A stretch of 64,000 nt of DNA from Monilinia fructicola (GCA_008692225.1 VICG01000005.1:620001-684000); one strand, 5' to 3'; numbered from the stretch's first letter, positions 23,601 through 37,144 are shown. Notes: generated by a model not told the origin, from the letters alone. Numbers and translations are program-made.

Positions 23601-26600
23601 AATGGCGGAGCTTAGCCCATATCTGCAACCAATTTTCATTTCAATATGTTAAACAATTATTTCTGGAGAACTTTCAGTTCTCTGTTTCTCTTTGGTTCTC
23701 AAACGCTATAGTTTTATGATGAGCCTCCGCTGCTTACGCGCTGATCAAATATCTATTAACACACGTACTTATCTATTCGAGCTGTCTAATTTCTTACATG
23801 AAGTAGAATGAGGATAGGCTGTTGTAAGCATGACATCCAAACACCAACTGGTATAGCTGGATACGTCGCACTGGCCATCTAAATGGCACCAGGGTCAGGG
23901 TCTATTTTAACACGTTGCAAGGGAGGATGCTCGCGGGTCATTCATGAAATGAGCTGAGGGAAAGCAAAACAGTAATATACTCTGCATATACAGGATTGCC
24001 GGCTTCGCTTTGATTAGCGACTCGCTCCTCTCTGTTGGAGCTTGTTGTGCCTAGACAAAAAGGAATCTAGCCCTACCCGTCTCAGAAATCTCGGTAGCAG
24101 CTGCTGAAGCTTGACATGGGCGAGAACACGGACCACTATCGCTTCTGCATACGACTCTGGGGGTGGAGAAGCTTTTGCGTGATACAGTCAGATTCTAAAG
24201 TTCCCACAAAATATTAGGATAGTCGTCCAGCTTTATGAACATGGGGTAAAACTCCCGTGTTTTAAAGCGACTTTTAATACGTCAACTTACGAGCAGTGTT
24301 TCTCCAATTCAGATGCCTCTGTATATGATTCATAGGACAATATCTATCATTTATCCATATAGCCGCTGGAAATGCGCCAAATTCTGTGCTATGCCAAAAT
24401 ACAAAACGGAAAAAGATGTATTTGTAGCAAGTTGGGCCATATCATTTTCAGGCCACGCGAATCAACGATCATACATGAATATGGGTCGTGACAGAAGAAG
24501 TTATCGCGAGAGTTCTGGAATCTTCTCATCTTCCAGGAGTCCAAACAACCAAAGCTAACTGAGTTTCTTTTTCTTCTTCTTTTACAGTTCTGATGTGTTA
24601 TTTCAACATTGCTATCAAAAATAGAATTAATCCCACTGCAAAAGGGGTTCTTATTGACAAGCTAGATTTTCTTGCGCCTCTTAGGCGCAGACAACAACAA
24701 TGCATGTCTCACGTCCACCCACACATTCAATCTTATCACGCGGCGCTTAAGCGGGCATAATGAGATTGAACACTGAAGCTACTACGTTGCAGTCAATGAT
24801 CAGTTGCGGGGGATTATGCCAATCTTGAGAGCATGCAAGGTTGTATAAATAATCCAGAGAGAAACGATATGACTATCGCCTGGACGCTCCGTCCCCTTTC
24901 CCTGTTAAGAAGGAAAGTAAGGGCTCTATCCCTTTGCTCCAAACTCTTCGGTATGCTGCGACCTTTATTGTGGAAGAGAATTGCAGGCATGTTGAAGTTC
25001 ACGCCGCATCTGATCCTTTTTTAATCATCCAAGTAGTTTGACTCAAGTGGCACGTTTAATTCCAAGTGGAGCATACACAAAGTGATGGTCGGTAGTTTAA
25101 TTTAAGGGAAGCACTCGTTTCATGTGGTAGCTTTCTAAATTCTGGATGAACTAATGGTTGTAGATAGTGGATCATCGGTCTTTATTGCTCATTTCAGTAC
25201 AACTGATCAATGTGGACCCGGCGTTTTGGTTAAACCCTTTACCTCTTCCATACCAAGGTTCATGTGAGTTCAAAGGTTTGGCCATCTAGATTTCTATATT
25301 CAATTACGCCTTGGCCAAGTTGTTGAAGTCATCGCCACTTGGTCGGGACTTTCGGATGAGTCTGGAAACTGAATCCGGTTGAAAAATTGTCCTTGAAAGA
25401 CTATTGCTTTGTATTGTCTCCTGGCCAAATATCAGACTTTCTAGAAGTATCCTTCCTCTCACCACTGTATGCAGACAACACTTGTTGCGTATTCAACGAT
25501 ATCCCCTATTCCGTCAGAACTAGGAGACAAACATCGATTTATCTTGCTCGCATCTTCCTTATTGACTTATCACTGCTTCTATCTCTTCTGTCAACCTCCT
25601 TGCAAGGCGGTATTGAGCTCCCAGGTAGTTCTTTGGTCGCATATCATTTACTTCGTCATGTATGTCCTCAAAAGAGGCAGTATCCTTCTAGCAGCAGGCT
25701 GCAAGTGCATTGAGTGTTAGATTCTAACATTTTGGCGAATGCATTGATATCGTTGCTGATGGCATGTTTTGAAACGAGATAGGGAACTGTATAGTTTGCG
25801 TTGATACCGACAGTTTTGTTGAACAGGAAGAACACCATTGCACGAACCTTGATCTATCAAGGATGATATATCCAATCTCCACTTCCTATAAATAGCCATA
25901 CCCAAAATCCCTTCAGCCGCTACCAAGTGTATCTTGCTTGACGTGGTAGTGTTAGTGTTACCTCGAGATTTCTACTAGGTGCACTGCAGTAAAAACACTG
26001 AAATAATGCTGTTTTTTAAGATTAGATTCTTGATACGCAGTATCGGATGTAATCAAGATTCTCTCCATCCTGCCAGTCAATACTTTGTTATGGTGGGAAC
26101 AGTATTGGATATATACCAAGCTTTTGACCCCCACCAAATACGCACACAACAACAAAGCATTATTCTATCGAATTATTTGGGCCTTTTCGATCCCAGAGAA
26201 ACAGAAAATGCAATGGCGACATCCCCGCAAACTCCACTTATAGTTGAAGGATTTATTGAGCCGCAATTAAGTGAGCAGAGCTGGTAACACAATAACAATG
26301 AACTATATATGTAGCCGAGAACAAAACTATGCGCAGAATGCCTAGGTATATTTAGTTTCGATGAAGGCGGAGATCCCAAGGTATCAATGTTGTTGGAGCC
26401 TATACCAAGATTTTCCAATATCCAACCCGATTTCACTTTCTTAACCCCCAAATTTGCCTCGAATAAGTTCATAATGTGGCACTTTCTACCCAACAGCTAA
26501 TCCAGCTGACAGAGACCAATCAAAGGCCTAAAGAAATACTAACGAATACTGGAAAGCGCGCTCAATGTCACTAAAGACCTTTTTCTATTTTTGCTTCCGA

Positions 26601-28118
26601 TAGTATCGACAATTCTCACTATGAATCAGGCTGCAGGGTTGAATGCGGGTTTAATGTACATAGCTCAATATGATGTTCTGTATCTTACCACTTCGACGTG
26701 TTTCTAAGTCACCAGTATCCGCTTCATATCAATACATAGACACCACAATTTTCTGTGTGCAACACGAGCGACAAGGGTAACGTCTCATGGCAAAAATAGG
26801 CGCTATACATTGGTTATGCTGAAAGACAAGCATTGCACTTTCAGAGATAGTCCAGCTTGTCGGTATGGTGAGTTTGAGACTAACTCGTTTTATCCTTCCC
26901 GAAAAAAATAAAAACTCTTACTCGGCCCTCGAATGTGACTCGCAATGTTCTTCCCGATTTGTTTGTTTTGAATGACCTTATAATCTAAACATAAGTTATT
27001 GGGAGATGAGTATGAACTTGGATCCTTTCGATGCTATACATATGGGGTAAAGAAGGTTCTAAGGTGTTGATGCCCTTGTGCGCTCTATTCTATTAGGTAC
27101 AGTGGAGAAGGCTTCGGGCAACTTCAGAAGACTTCTCCCGGTGACTAAGAAGTAAAGAAATGAGTAATTAGAGGGCCCGCGAGTTTGATATGCTGGTTTT
27201 TACCTTAATTAACGGGGGTACCTCATCGTGAAAAGCTAGCTCCCATATTAGGAATTTCTTATATTCACATAAGGAGTTGACAGTTCCTGTTCTTCCCTAT
27301 CATTTTTATTATTAAATAAGAAAAACCACCTCGGTGCAGGAAGATGCTTATAACCCTGCATTAACAAACTAGCTGCCATTCTTGAAATTCTGCAACTTTG
27401 GAGACGTCAAAGCCACCCCGTGATATCGGTTGACTTTGATACCTTGCCCATATTTTACAGTAAGCCGTGACATACAGTCAAAAGCGCAGCGTTCACGGTA
27501 CACCGCGCTAACACGAACTCCTCAGCCCAAGACTCTTGGAAGTCCCATAAGAACGATACCGGCACCGATATTTCTCTTAAATCACCGCCTCCATCTATTC
27601 ATCGAATTTAGTTTCGTAGAGCAATCCAATTAAATGAACATTTTTTATGCGGCGCGGAAAGCCCTTTGATTGGTTGTTTCAGCGGCTGCTGGCCACCCTT
27701 TGGAATGTGTGCTAATTATGCCGGATTTCGGGCATTTGGTGATTCCAGTTGAGGGGTGCACCGAATAATCGTGTTTTCTTACTTGTGGATTTTGATTTAG
27801 CTGCGAAATTCGTGATTAGTAAATGATATATTGAATAAGAAGATTAAGAAGCAACTGCGAAGATCAAGATTTGTATTTCTAAGCTGATATATGAGTTTTA
27901 TTAATCTTTTGATGTTTTGATAGTGCAATGGTTGGTGCATCATAGAGAACATTTGCCATGGAGAAGGGGAGGATCAAAGTGACTAGACGACGAGAAGATG
28001 TTGATGAAATAGTATAAATACAAGAGGGTCTCCTCAAAGACTTGTTGTCCAGATAAACAAACGGAAATACATATTTTCTCAGCTCGTCTTCGAGTACAAG
28101 ATCAAAAGAACCATCAAC
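23601..28118. other. 4.5-kb gene-empty region
   Basis: No open frame here has a recognisable motif or plausible exon chain. It could hold non-coding transcripts or heavily decayed sequence; I cannot show either. Confidence 0.45.
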
Positions 28119-28751
28119 ATGGGAATCAAGAAAATCGCTCTTATAATTGGTAGTACCCGCGCCGTCCGAGTCGGACCCAGCGTCGTAGACTTTGTCCACA
28201 AGACTCTCCTCTCCTCTAAAGTTTCTCCCGTTCCCGAAATTACAATCGTAGACATCGCGGCCTTCGCCCTACCCGTCTACAACGAAACCGTCATGCCGGC
28301 CACTGTGCCTCACCAAGCCTCCTTCACACACGAGCACTCGATCGCCTGGTCTACTGAAATCTCCAAATACGACGCCTATATCTTTGTGTCCGCTGAATAC
28401 AACTACGGACTCCCTGGAGGTATCAAAAATGCTATTGATTATTTGTATAATGAATGGATTGGTAAGCCGGTTATGATTGTTACATATGGAATTCATGGGG
28501 GACAGATTGCGAGTAGGAATTTGAATGAGACTTTGAAGGGGATGAAGTTGAGGGTTGTGGAGACGAGGCCAGAGTTGAAATTTGGAGGGGAGGGAATGGA
28601 GGAGGTTTTTGGAGCGATTGGAGGTATACTGGGGGAGAAGAGTCTGAGGTTGTGGGAGGAGACTAAGAGAGAGGTACTGATTAAGGCTTATGAGGAATTG
28701 GTGGAGCTGTTAGAAACTCCTACGGAGCCTGTGAAAGTGCTTTCAAATTAG
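28119..28751 (+). CDS. NADPH-dependent FMN reductase family protein
   Basis: Flavodoxin-like oxidoreductase (PF03358 type), probably binding FMN and reducing flavin, quinone or azo substrates; physiological substrate unknown. Single exon, 210 residues. The phosphate-binding loop is IIGSTRAVRVGPSV near residues 9-22. The flavin-contact motif SAEYNYGLPGGIKNAIDYL lies near residues 90-108, followed by GKPVMIVTYGIHGGQIA. The C-terminal helix is basic/acidic, with no targeting signal, so cytosolic is likely. The start is set by ATG in an A-rich context after a CT-rich leader. Confidence 0.92.
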   Translation: MGIKKIALIIGSTRAVRVGPSVVDFVHKTLLSSKVSPVPEITIVDIAAFALPVYNETVMPATVPHQASFTHEHSIAWSTEISKYDAYIFVSAEYNYGLPGGIKNAIDYLYNEWIGKPVMIVTYGIHGGQIASRNLNETLKGMKLRVVETRPELKFGGEGMEEVFGAIGGILGEKSLRLWEETKREVLIKAYEELVELLETPTEPVKVLSN

Positions 28752-29738
28752 AAATGTGGACCTAGGATTACCTAGGTAGTTTTTTCTATTCTCAAGGGGA
28801 TGGTAAACTTTGGAGTTGTGCCTTAGTAGCTTATTATTTTTTCATTGCCCCTAATTGTATCCATTCAACTACCAAATGGTGAATATACAGCCGGGATATC
28901 GTATTCAACTCATATCTCAATTAACTGCTAACAGAACATGCATTCCAAGAACGAGGCTCGACTCTTGACTGAAGGTTCTCAACTGAACTTTCAGTGATGT
29001 ATAATCATGTTGTAAGGTTAGCGTTCAATAATTTAATAAAAGCAAATACACCAAATACCTAGGCTTCTAGATAGCTATCGAGGGCGATGTATTGTGACCA
29101 GATGAAGTGCTTTTGTACAGTATCCTCTCAACGAATTCGATACATTGGATGGGCCAAATGGAATAACTGTTTTTTTTTTGGTGGTTGAGCAAGCCGCACG
29201 CGAAGTCAAAGTGACACCGCGTAAACACGTGATATACCGGGGAGCAAACACTTTCGCTTATTTTAGCTTCCACACTAGCCTCTCGCACCATTTTTCATTT
29301 TTGCAAAAGTTCGATACGAAAACCTTCAAACTTTCACGACAAACTCTTCGACGACAACGATTGTAATTCCAATCCAGCAGGTCAGTATTTTATCAATATC
29401 TCAATTTATCAACATCAGCATCAGCATCGAAATTACAATCGAATATCAAGAATGGAATCAAATCCAGAATATGTGAAGGAAAATGGCTGTTGGGAAAAAG
29501 AATTGGAAATAGTTGCACAGGATAATTTAAGATGGGAATTGAAAACCTTCTTCGTTCGACTGCAAACCATATCAATACTTGTTTCGCACAACCTCTCTGG
29601 CATATCTGCCGTAGCACATCTGGCCGCGCATTCAAATTCTTCGATACGACAATTTCACATGCCTGCACTAGGATCAAATTGATTCTTCTCTCGGTTCAAA
29701 CTTGGCTAATCATTTTTTATACCACAGAATTAGCAATC
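28752..29738. promoter_or_regulatory. upstream region and leader of the eS8 gene
   Basis: Contains a TACCTAGGTA palindrome (28769-28778). Close to the eS8 start there is a plausible 5'-leader intron: donor CAG|GTCAGT at about 29381 and acceptor ACCACAG ending near 29727, eleven bases before the ATG. This is inferred from splice-site appearance. Confidence 0.4.
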
Positions 29739-30421
29739 ATGGGTATCAGCCGTGACAGCAGACATAAGCGCTCCGCCTCTGGCGCCAAGCGATCCCATTA
29801 CCGTGCGTAGTAGATAGCCCATATATCTTTACTGATATATGTTCCGACCTGAAAACTAAGAATTTTACAGGGAAGAAGCGCGCTTTCGAAGCCGGAAGAC
29901 AAGAAGCAGGTACCCGTATCGGAGCCAAGAGAATCCATCTCGTCCGTACCCGTGGTGGTAACCGCAAATTCCGTGCCCTCCGTCTCGAAGCTGGTAACTT
30001 CTCATGGGCCTCTGAGGGTATTGCCCGCAAGGTCCGTGTGATCGTTGTCGCTTTCCATCCTTCCAACAACGAGTTGGTCCGAACCAACACCCTCACCAGA
30101 TCCGCCGTTGTTCAAGTCGATGCTGCTCCATTCAGACAATGGTACGAGGCACACTACGGTCAAAACTTGGGCCGAAGACGTCAACAAAAGGCAGGCCAAG
30201 CTGTTGAGGAGCCAGACACCAAGAAGAGCAAGTCCGTCGAGAAGAAGCACCACGAGAGATTCGCTGCTGCAGGAAAGGTCGACCCTGCTTTGGAGAAGCA
30301 ATTCGAGGCCGGTCGTCTCTACGCAGTTGTTTCATCCAGACCCGGACAAAGTGGACGTGTTGATGGTTACATTTTGGAGGGTGAGGAGTTGGCTTTCTAC
30401 CAACGCCAATTGAGAAAGTAA
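29739..30421 (+). CDS. RPS8: 40S ribosomal protein eS8
   Basis: Component of the small cytosolic ribosomal subunit. Exon 1 (29739-29802) encodes MGISRDSRHKRSASGAKR; intron 29803-29870 (GTGCGT..TTTACAG, phase 1) is followed by exon 2 (29871-30421). Family motifs visible are RKKRAFEAGRQEAGTRIGAK, RIHLVRTRGGNRKFRALRL, GNFSWASEG, HPSNNELVRTNTLTRSAVVQ and DAAPFRQWYEAHYG. The C-terminus LEGEELAFYQRQLRK is conserved. Total is 204 residues, normal. The reading is clean, with no frameshift. Confidence 0.97.
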
Positions 30422-31076
30422 ATCATCTTCTATGGGATTTGGGATGGGTTGTATTTCATTGGGAATCATGGCATGGAGTTCCTGATATGGAATTATGCGA
30501 AACATGGTTCTCTTCAATAGGCTATGATGAATTCAAAAGCAAATAAGAATACCCCCTTTGCCATTGTTTGTATGTCTACGAGATGAGCAAGGATTCGAGT
30601 GTCAACTTCCGTGAAATCTATATTTGTTGATCTTGCCTGGTTGTTATACCAGATTGCTAACAATTTCTTAAAAGCCATACCAATAACATTTGACGCAACC
30701 CGCTCGAACTTGAAATCTGGGGAAATTACAATGATCGGCCCGGACTTGACTGCAAGGCCCTCGTGTAACTAAACCCATGCTTCTCACCCCGCATTCCTTA
30801 TCAACCTCGTGATTGATCTTCGATATACCTAGGTATATCTAGTGCTCTCGAGTTACCTCCTTCACCCACCTATAATAGATATATTCAATTTCTCTTCTTC
30901 CCATGCACGATTGCCGTCCATTATTCTTGCTTCTCGATGAAAGTGTAGATTTGTATGATACCAATATAAATTTTGAACAACATTGTAGCATACACCGCCT
31001 ATCTTCACTCACGGCATCACATTTTCAACAGCAATTGAATTCAACTGCCCCGTCATAGCTACCAACTTGTATCATA
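30422..31076. other. intergenic region
   Basis: It holds the 3' end of eS8 and the promoter of the BLOC-1-like gene. A TACCTAGGTA palindrome lies at 30826-30835. No supported gene was seen. Confidence 0.5.
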
Positions 31077-31913
31077 ATGCCTCTATCTTCTCTCGCACCA
31101 CCACCATCTGATGTCCCCCGTCCCTCCTCCACTTCCTCCCACTCTCACTCTCGCCCAGTCTCTGCATCGGCGTCGGCGTCGGCTTCCACATCAACTCACT
31201 CCCACAATGGAAAGCACCCCTCCTCATCTACTCCCCTTCCCCCCTCCCCAGAAACTACCCGTCAAATAGCCGAAGCCCGCACCGCTCTCAACGCCTCGAT
31301 CCAAAATATATTCACACCCCACGAGCACGCGCTCAAACTTCGAGCTCAAAACCTCCATCAGAACAGTTCAGCTTTAACGAAACAAGAGAACGAGCTGAAG
31401 AAAGAGATAGGAAAATTGGGGAAGGAGGGGGATAAACTGGAAAAGGTGGTCAGAGAGGGACAGAGGAAGGTGAAGGAGTTGGGGAATGTGCAAAATTGGG
31501 CCGAGGTGTTGGAGAGGGACTTTTTGGTTGTAGGAGAGGTTTTAAGGTTGATTGATGGCGAGAGCGAGGAGAGTGAGAGGTGGAGCGAAGATGGCAGTGA
31601 CAGTGATTGGAGTGAGGATGGAGGACATGGAGAAATGGATCAAGAGCGAGATGAGAGGCTAAATGGGGATGGTGGAATGGCCCGGGGTGATATCGATACG
31701 CATATGCCGGATGCGAACACCTCCATACCTGACGCGAATGGTCCTCATACTAACGATAATGGAAAGGGGAAAGGCGTCGAAGAAGAAGGGGAAAGGGAGA
31801 TTATAGCACAGACGGAGGTTATGGATACAGAGGAATCTTCTATATCGACTAATATATCAAATTCGGAACCTTCTTCTAGTTCAATTCGTACTTCGGCTTC
31901 GGGAATAAGTTGA
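31077..31913 (+). CDS. BLOC-1 subunit 1 / GCN5L1-like protein
   Basis: In animals and yeast this coiled-coil subunit belongs to the BLOC-1 complex on endosomes. Single exon, 278 residues. Residues 1-60 are Ser/Pro-rich and disordered (SHSHSRPVSASASASAST). A GCN5L1-type coiled coil spans about 62-165: RTALNASIQNIF, LRAQNLHQNSSALTKQENEL, KEIGKLGKEGDKLEKV, then the well-conserved KELGNVQNWAEVLERDFLVV. The C-terminal 110 residues are acidic and low-complexity (SEESERWSEDGSDSDWSEDG, repeats of PDAN). The flanking disordered parts are far longer than in animal homologues of about 125-150 residues. Family call rests on the NVQNWAEVLERD motif and the coiled coil. Confidence 0.85.
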   Translation: MPLSSLAPPPSDVPRPSSTSSHSHSRPVSASASASASTSTHSHNGKHPSSSTPLPPSPETTRQIAEARTALNASIQNIFTPHEHALKLRAQNLHQNSSALTKQENELKKEIGKLGKEGDKLEKVVREGQRKVKELGNVQNWAEVLERDFLVVGEVLRLIDGESEESERWSEDGSDSDWSEDGGHGEMDQERDERLNGDGGMARGDIDTHMPDANTSIPDANGPHTNDNGKGKGVEEEGEREIIAQTEVMDTEESSISTNISNSEPSSSSIRTSASGIS

Positions 31914-32263
31914 TTTGAATCGAATTTGAACAAAGTTTTATTGTGGGAGTTATGGGGTGTTGAGGTATTGAGGTATTGAGGTTTTTAGGGGGCATTTTTG
32001 CCATGGATACAGTAAATGAGGTTTTTTCGTGGGTTATGGGTCATTGTACTCCCCCGAGCGATTTGGAGAATATCTGGTTCCGAGAATTGCTTTGCAAAAC
32101 AAGTGTCTTGAGTACCCGCAATTAGATGTGCTTTCAATTGAAGTTTGGCAATCCTTTGAGCTGATCGTCATTTCATATGTCATTGCCAGTGCCAGTGCCC
32201 ATCATATGAGCAAGCATCTCCGGAATTTTCAAACACTTTCTCTACGACTACCCACCCCTTCCC

Positions 32264-33000
32264 TTACAAAACCTCGTACGCATCATAGATGACCCTCGTC
32301 CCATTCCTCCCACTACTAGCAATTCCCACAACCCGATTCAACCACCCATACTTCCCCCCATCATCACATTCAAACGTCATGTTTAACCTCATCTTATATT
32401 CATTTGCTCCATGTTTATCCTCTTCCCCAAGCGCCTCCAGGATCTCCCTCGGTCCGGTCCGAACACCAGTAGTCCGCAGATAGATACAGTGGTTATCGTG
32501 AGTGAGGAGATTGTATCGGGTGTCGAGGTGCGCGGTCTGGATTTCGGTGGGGGCGGATGTGTTTTGAATCGTTTCCCAGTCCCCGCCACCTGGGAGGATG
32601 GTGCCGCGGATACGAGGGCCTTCGAATCGTCCGCCTGGAGTTGTCAGCTTTTTCGCTTGAGGAATTTTCGAGGAGTTGGAGAAGAGGATGGAAGGTGGGG
32701 GCGGGGCAAACCTTTGAATATAACGGTCGCCCTGTTACCATGGCCACCGTCACCTATAGGATGGAAATCCTCCATCTCGCATTCGAGGTGGAAGAGGAAT
32801 TGGAGGGAGGGAGTCGGGAGTGTGTATTCGGGTTTTGACCCTATGATGTATTGAAGATTAGTTTGAGGTCTTTGAAGTTTGAGAGGGTAGTTGGGGATGA
32901 GGGGAAGATATATCTTACATTCAGAATTTGCAAGAGTGGAAACGTGATGGGCTTTTTCCACCTCTCCAGCTCCCACTCTTACTTCATTACTGGTTGACAT
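32264..33000 (-). CDS. DUF3237 family protein
   Basis: Small beta-barrel-like family of unknown function, frequent in fungi and bacteria. Three exons (33000-32919, 32840-32712, 32634-32264) with introns of 78 and 77 nt, both phase 1, give 193 residues. Visible motifs: PSLQFLFHLECEMEDFHPIG, then across the second junction FKGGRFEGPRIRGTILPGG and GDWETIQNTSAPTEIQTAH, LDTRYNLLTHDNHCIYLRTTG, and the end KYGWLNRVVGIASSGRNGT then VIYDAYEVL. These match the family's GGRFEGP..G.ILPGGGDW and WLNR signatures. No signal peptide is visible. The downstream gene side is empty. Confidence 0.88.
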
Positions 33001-36000
33001 CCTTATCTCTTCAATCCTTCCTTATATATGATTATTTCTCAAATTCTGAATACACACAAGATTTATTCAAATCCCTTCCAATGAATAGTATATATGAATG
33101 ATTGATTGATTGATTGATCAGCCAATTGATTGAGATAAATATGATATGCAAAGCAGTGGGACTCGGAATCAGATCATTTTCCTCGAATCTCAATTTATAT
33201 CAAGAAAATCAGATTGTTAATGACGTACTACACTACCATCTTTTTTTAGTCCACTCTGTATTTTCCCGTCTGGTCTAGATCGCTGGTAGGTGTGGTCCTC
33301 GGATCTGGGAAAGCTTAAAAGGGGGTTAGAATGCGGGCCGAGCGTCCATGATGGCGGTAGCGGGATTTCTTTGGGATTTGCCCTAGAGGGGTAGTGCGGA
33401 TACCGTACCTTACTATGTTTGGACTTTTCTGTTGAGATAGTCGGATGTTGTTTTGAGAATTCTACATCATATTGTTTAGCGTATTCTATGTAATTACCGA
33501 GTTTTGTAGTTCCATCCCAGATTTTGAAGCTGGATCGTTCCTTTGTATCTTTGCAGTGCTGCTGATGCTTAGAAGAAACTGCCTGATATACGAGCTGATA
33601 TACCCCTCTTTTTCATGTCTTTGCCTCCTTTTGCATACCTAGGCGAGAGCTCGATTGATTCAGAGACTGGAGTGTGCAGGGACATTGAAGCGACATGTGA
33701 AATAAGGGCACGATAAAAGGAAAACAAAAGCGCACTTAGCTTTGTTTTCTCTATCTTCCATAAGGATATATCCAAATCACAGTGGTGGATTACATTGCAG
33801 GGAAAGATAGCCCAGGATTCAAAGTTAGCAACGGCGACGAGGTTGGATCTGAAACTGATACGGTAATGCCATCTCTATAGGGGCTGGAAAACAGCTCAAG
33901 ATGAACTTTTGTCGATTTCCTTGGACCGATGTATATGAATGCTATGTTTACCTAATCTTTGGTAATATGTGTACAGGAAATGTATATCAGTTGACCATTC
34001 AGTAGCAAACTCAGCAGCGCCGAGTACTCTCATTCCTGAGAAGGGAGCACCGAAATTACTCAACTACCCATAAAAATCAGCCGAGAAAGGACTTCTTCCG
34101 CGCTCTTTGCTCTTATGATGTTCAGCATCCGATATCTGATGCCGATACTGATACATCTTTGGTCTTCAACCCCGTTTCAAACAGCTCTATACCCACGAGC
34201 TCTAGAGTGAGGGCTAACCTCAAGATACTGGAGGTATCACGCAGAAACCATCAGCGTGACATTAGCCCCCCGAAAGTTCAATCTACTTCATGTCATCCTG
34301 GGCATAACTTCAACCATCCATCCGTTCTTCTCCAGTCTTTTCCACAACCCCCATATCAACATCCACGCACATCAACACTCACCCCAGCCAAAGTGCCCCG
34401 CATACGAAGCGTCCAGGACAGAAAAACAAGCCCCACCACCCATGCTCGACCTCGAAATGAGATGCAGCAATCTGGGTCTCGGTCACGACGCCACATGTCC
34501 ACAGACGGAGGAATTCGAAGGCGCAACAAACAGCCCTCATCCTCCCCTCGGAAAGCACCCCGATTTACAGCTACCCCTAGAGAAGAGACGTGAAACCGCG
34601 CCGCAGCGCCACATCAACCCACAAGCCCGGAACTCACTGCGCATCCAGACGAGCGCGCATGCATGATATCGAGCGGTTGAAAGTTCGAGAGTGCAGGCTC
34701 CCTCGTGCAAGGCGGGTGCTTCGTATCATCGATACCTCATCACGATATGCCAACACCTACGCCAGACACGCTCTGGCGATCTCACTCCCCACCATCGCAA
34801 ATCAGAACAAAGCCCAACAGCCCCCTTCCCCTTCCTGCACGCCGTATCCACCCGCACGGGATCCCCCCCAACCTCCCAAGCAAGCTCTCTTTTTGGACGC
34901 CAGAACAAATAAGCCATGCCCGCAAGGCCCTCGCGATATTCGTCCCAGCTCATGCACCGTCCGTCTGCAAGCGCCTTGTTCTCTCGGTGTTTCTTATGCA
35001 GATCTATCTACGCCCATCCCTCCAATCCAGACAAATCACGGGGTATACGTAGGATGTTGGACGGCATGACATCATGCTATGTTACATCGGATCATCCTGT
35101 CGTCTTGTCATATATTGCATCTAAACTAATTTCCAAGAACCCCAAGGCAATGGATATAAAGTCCAGGATACGAATGTGCTCATGCAGTGGATACAAGGCG
35201 ATGGGCTAGCTTATTCAAGTAGGGGGGTGGAGGGACCGATGATTTTGCGGGGTGGAAGGAGCATGGAGGAGGAGGGGGAGGTAGAGGTAGCATGTTGAGG
35301 GTGGGGGTGGAGTATGGGAGGAAGAAGAAGAACGCATGGAAAAGAGAGAAAAGGAAGAGAAAGAAAAAGAGTGGAGTGTGTGATGCAGTACACATAGGCA
35401 CCCGCCTTGAACGCAATGAAATGAAATGGAATGGAATGGAATGGAATGGAATGGAATGGAATGGAATGCAATGCAATACGATGCAATGTACGACGATCAA
35501 ACCAACTCGTCGATCAACAAACCTTCCATGCAACCCCATGAATCCATCTACAAACACACACACCAACCGCAGAAGAACTTCACACACTAGCACAGAGTCA
35601 CCAAGTGATACTCGGTTTCCCCTCCGCCAGGCGCTCTTACCGTGTATCACGTAAGAATAATAATGGCATGGCCAAAGGAACATCATATAGAAATAAACAT
35701 AGAATACCTACAGTTAGCAACTGAATCCTTAACCCCTCAGGTTGGAAGTGAGTATTCATTGCATCTTAACATCGCAGTCCATCCCGGCCAGCCCAGTTGA
35801 GATCATCCCGTCTTGACCTAGGTAACTTCACATAACCCAACTCAACCCCACCCAACTCAAGCAGTTGAATCTCGAGACCCGCCTGCGAACAGTGGTGATA
35901 CAAAACCAGCATTTGCCGCATCCGCAGACTCTTAATCTCCATTTCTCTAACCCTCCATCCCTCCATCTCTTGCCTGTCTCTCCGTATTCTCATTCTTCTC

Positions 36001-37144
36001 TCTGTCGTTCCGGGTTTCTTCTCGTTTGTGCAGGGCAAGTTCGCATGTATCCGTCTAGATGTGATTCTATTGCTGTGATGCGAAGGGTGCTGCATTTGGA
36101 GTGATGGCAATATCCATATAATTTCCAATAGTATCCAACATCAGCCTCACACGCATGCAAAGAGTCAGAGAAAGACTCCGAAGGCCAGCTCATTGAACCG
36201 TGCATACGTCAGTTCAATACAAGGCTCAGTAACGAACATGCCTTCCGCAATTCTAGTCAAAAGTGAAGCCTCTGGTATAAAAGGGGTTTGAAGGACGGTG
36301 CTGAAGTATGGCAGGCAAAGTATGGCAGATAAAGTATAGCACATGAAGTACAGCAGATGGAGAGAGATTGAAAGGCTTCAGTGCCGCATCAAAACAAAGG
36401 AACTCTGATTGGACGTTCATTCACTCGAAATGGAAGCCAATCTTATCTTACTCTACTTGCAAGGCCAGGAAATGCCAAATACCGGAGCAGTACAGCAGCC
36501 AATGAAGGAAACCCCATGACTTGCCCATATGAGACCACAATAGTCTCACCAGTCCCAAAAATTGTACAGCCAGATCATGGTTCACAAACCGTACATCATT
36601 CACTTCCTCCACCTGTAACTCACGTACTTATCAGCTCATCCATCAGCCTTTTTAAGAAGCTCAAGCCCCAATCAAGAGGGGAAAAAATAACCTTATCGTC
36701 CTCGTTTACCTCCCAATCACCAATCGATCTTATTCTATAACCTTCGCTTCCCACAACCTCAATCTTCTCTGAAATAAAGGTAAACAAACAAAAGCAGAGC
36801 TCTTTATTTGCGACATCGACTTGAATAAGTCAGGCAGGTCAGCTATAGACCGACTACGGTCCGTGGTCCATATAAATTTGTTACCATTGGTTCTCTCAGC
36901 TTGTTTGTCTCAGTCTTCTTCCCCTTTACTTCAAGATCGAACTTAGGTTAATCCTCCAATCCCCAAGACCGTGTTGATCCTGGGAATTGAAACAATTTGC
37001 GTCTTACTTACAAGTACCTGCTCATTCATCAAAGAACAAGAAGAATATCGTACCTTGCTACCTTCCCTTTACCAATCACCTCACCTCACGATCGTAACGA
37101 CCATCACAACCATTCAAAGAAAAAAGAAGGAATCAGCCGAGAAA
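33001..37144. other. 4.1-kb gene-empty region with simple repeats
   Basis: Several overlapping frames (for example 34159-35069 on the plus strand, Pro/Ser/Arg-rich) are open in two or three frames at once and carry no motif, so I do not call genes. Repeats: GATT-type tetranucleotides at about 33100-33119, an ATGGA array at 35426-35465 and an imperfect AAGTATGGCAG array at about 36303-36360. Confidence 0.5.
35426..35465. repeat. ATGGA pentanucleotide microsatellite
   Basis: Eight units of ATGGA, flanked by degenerate AATGA and AATGCA units. Confidence 0.93.

Noticed and set aside
34159..35069. Pro/Ser/Arg-rich overlapping open frames
   Set aside because: Two or three frames are open together, with no motif, no plausible intron chain and no leader context.
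35426..35465. ATGGA array resembling mammalian GGAAT satellite, possible contamination
   Set aside because: Only eight units, with degenerate versions grading into the flanks, so it looks like a local microsatellite.
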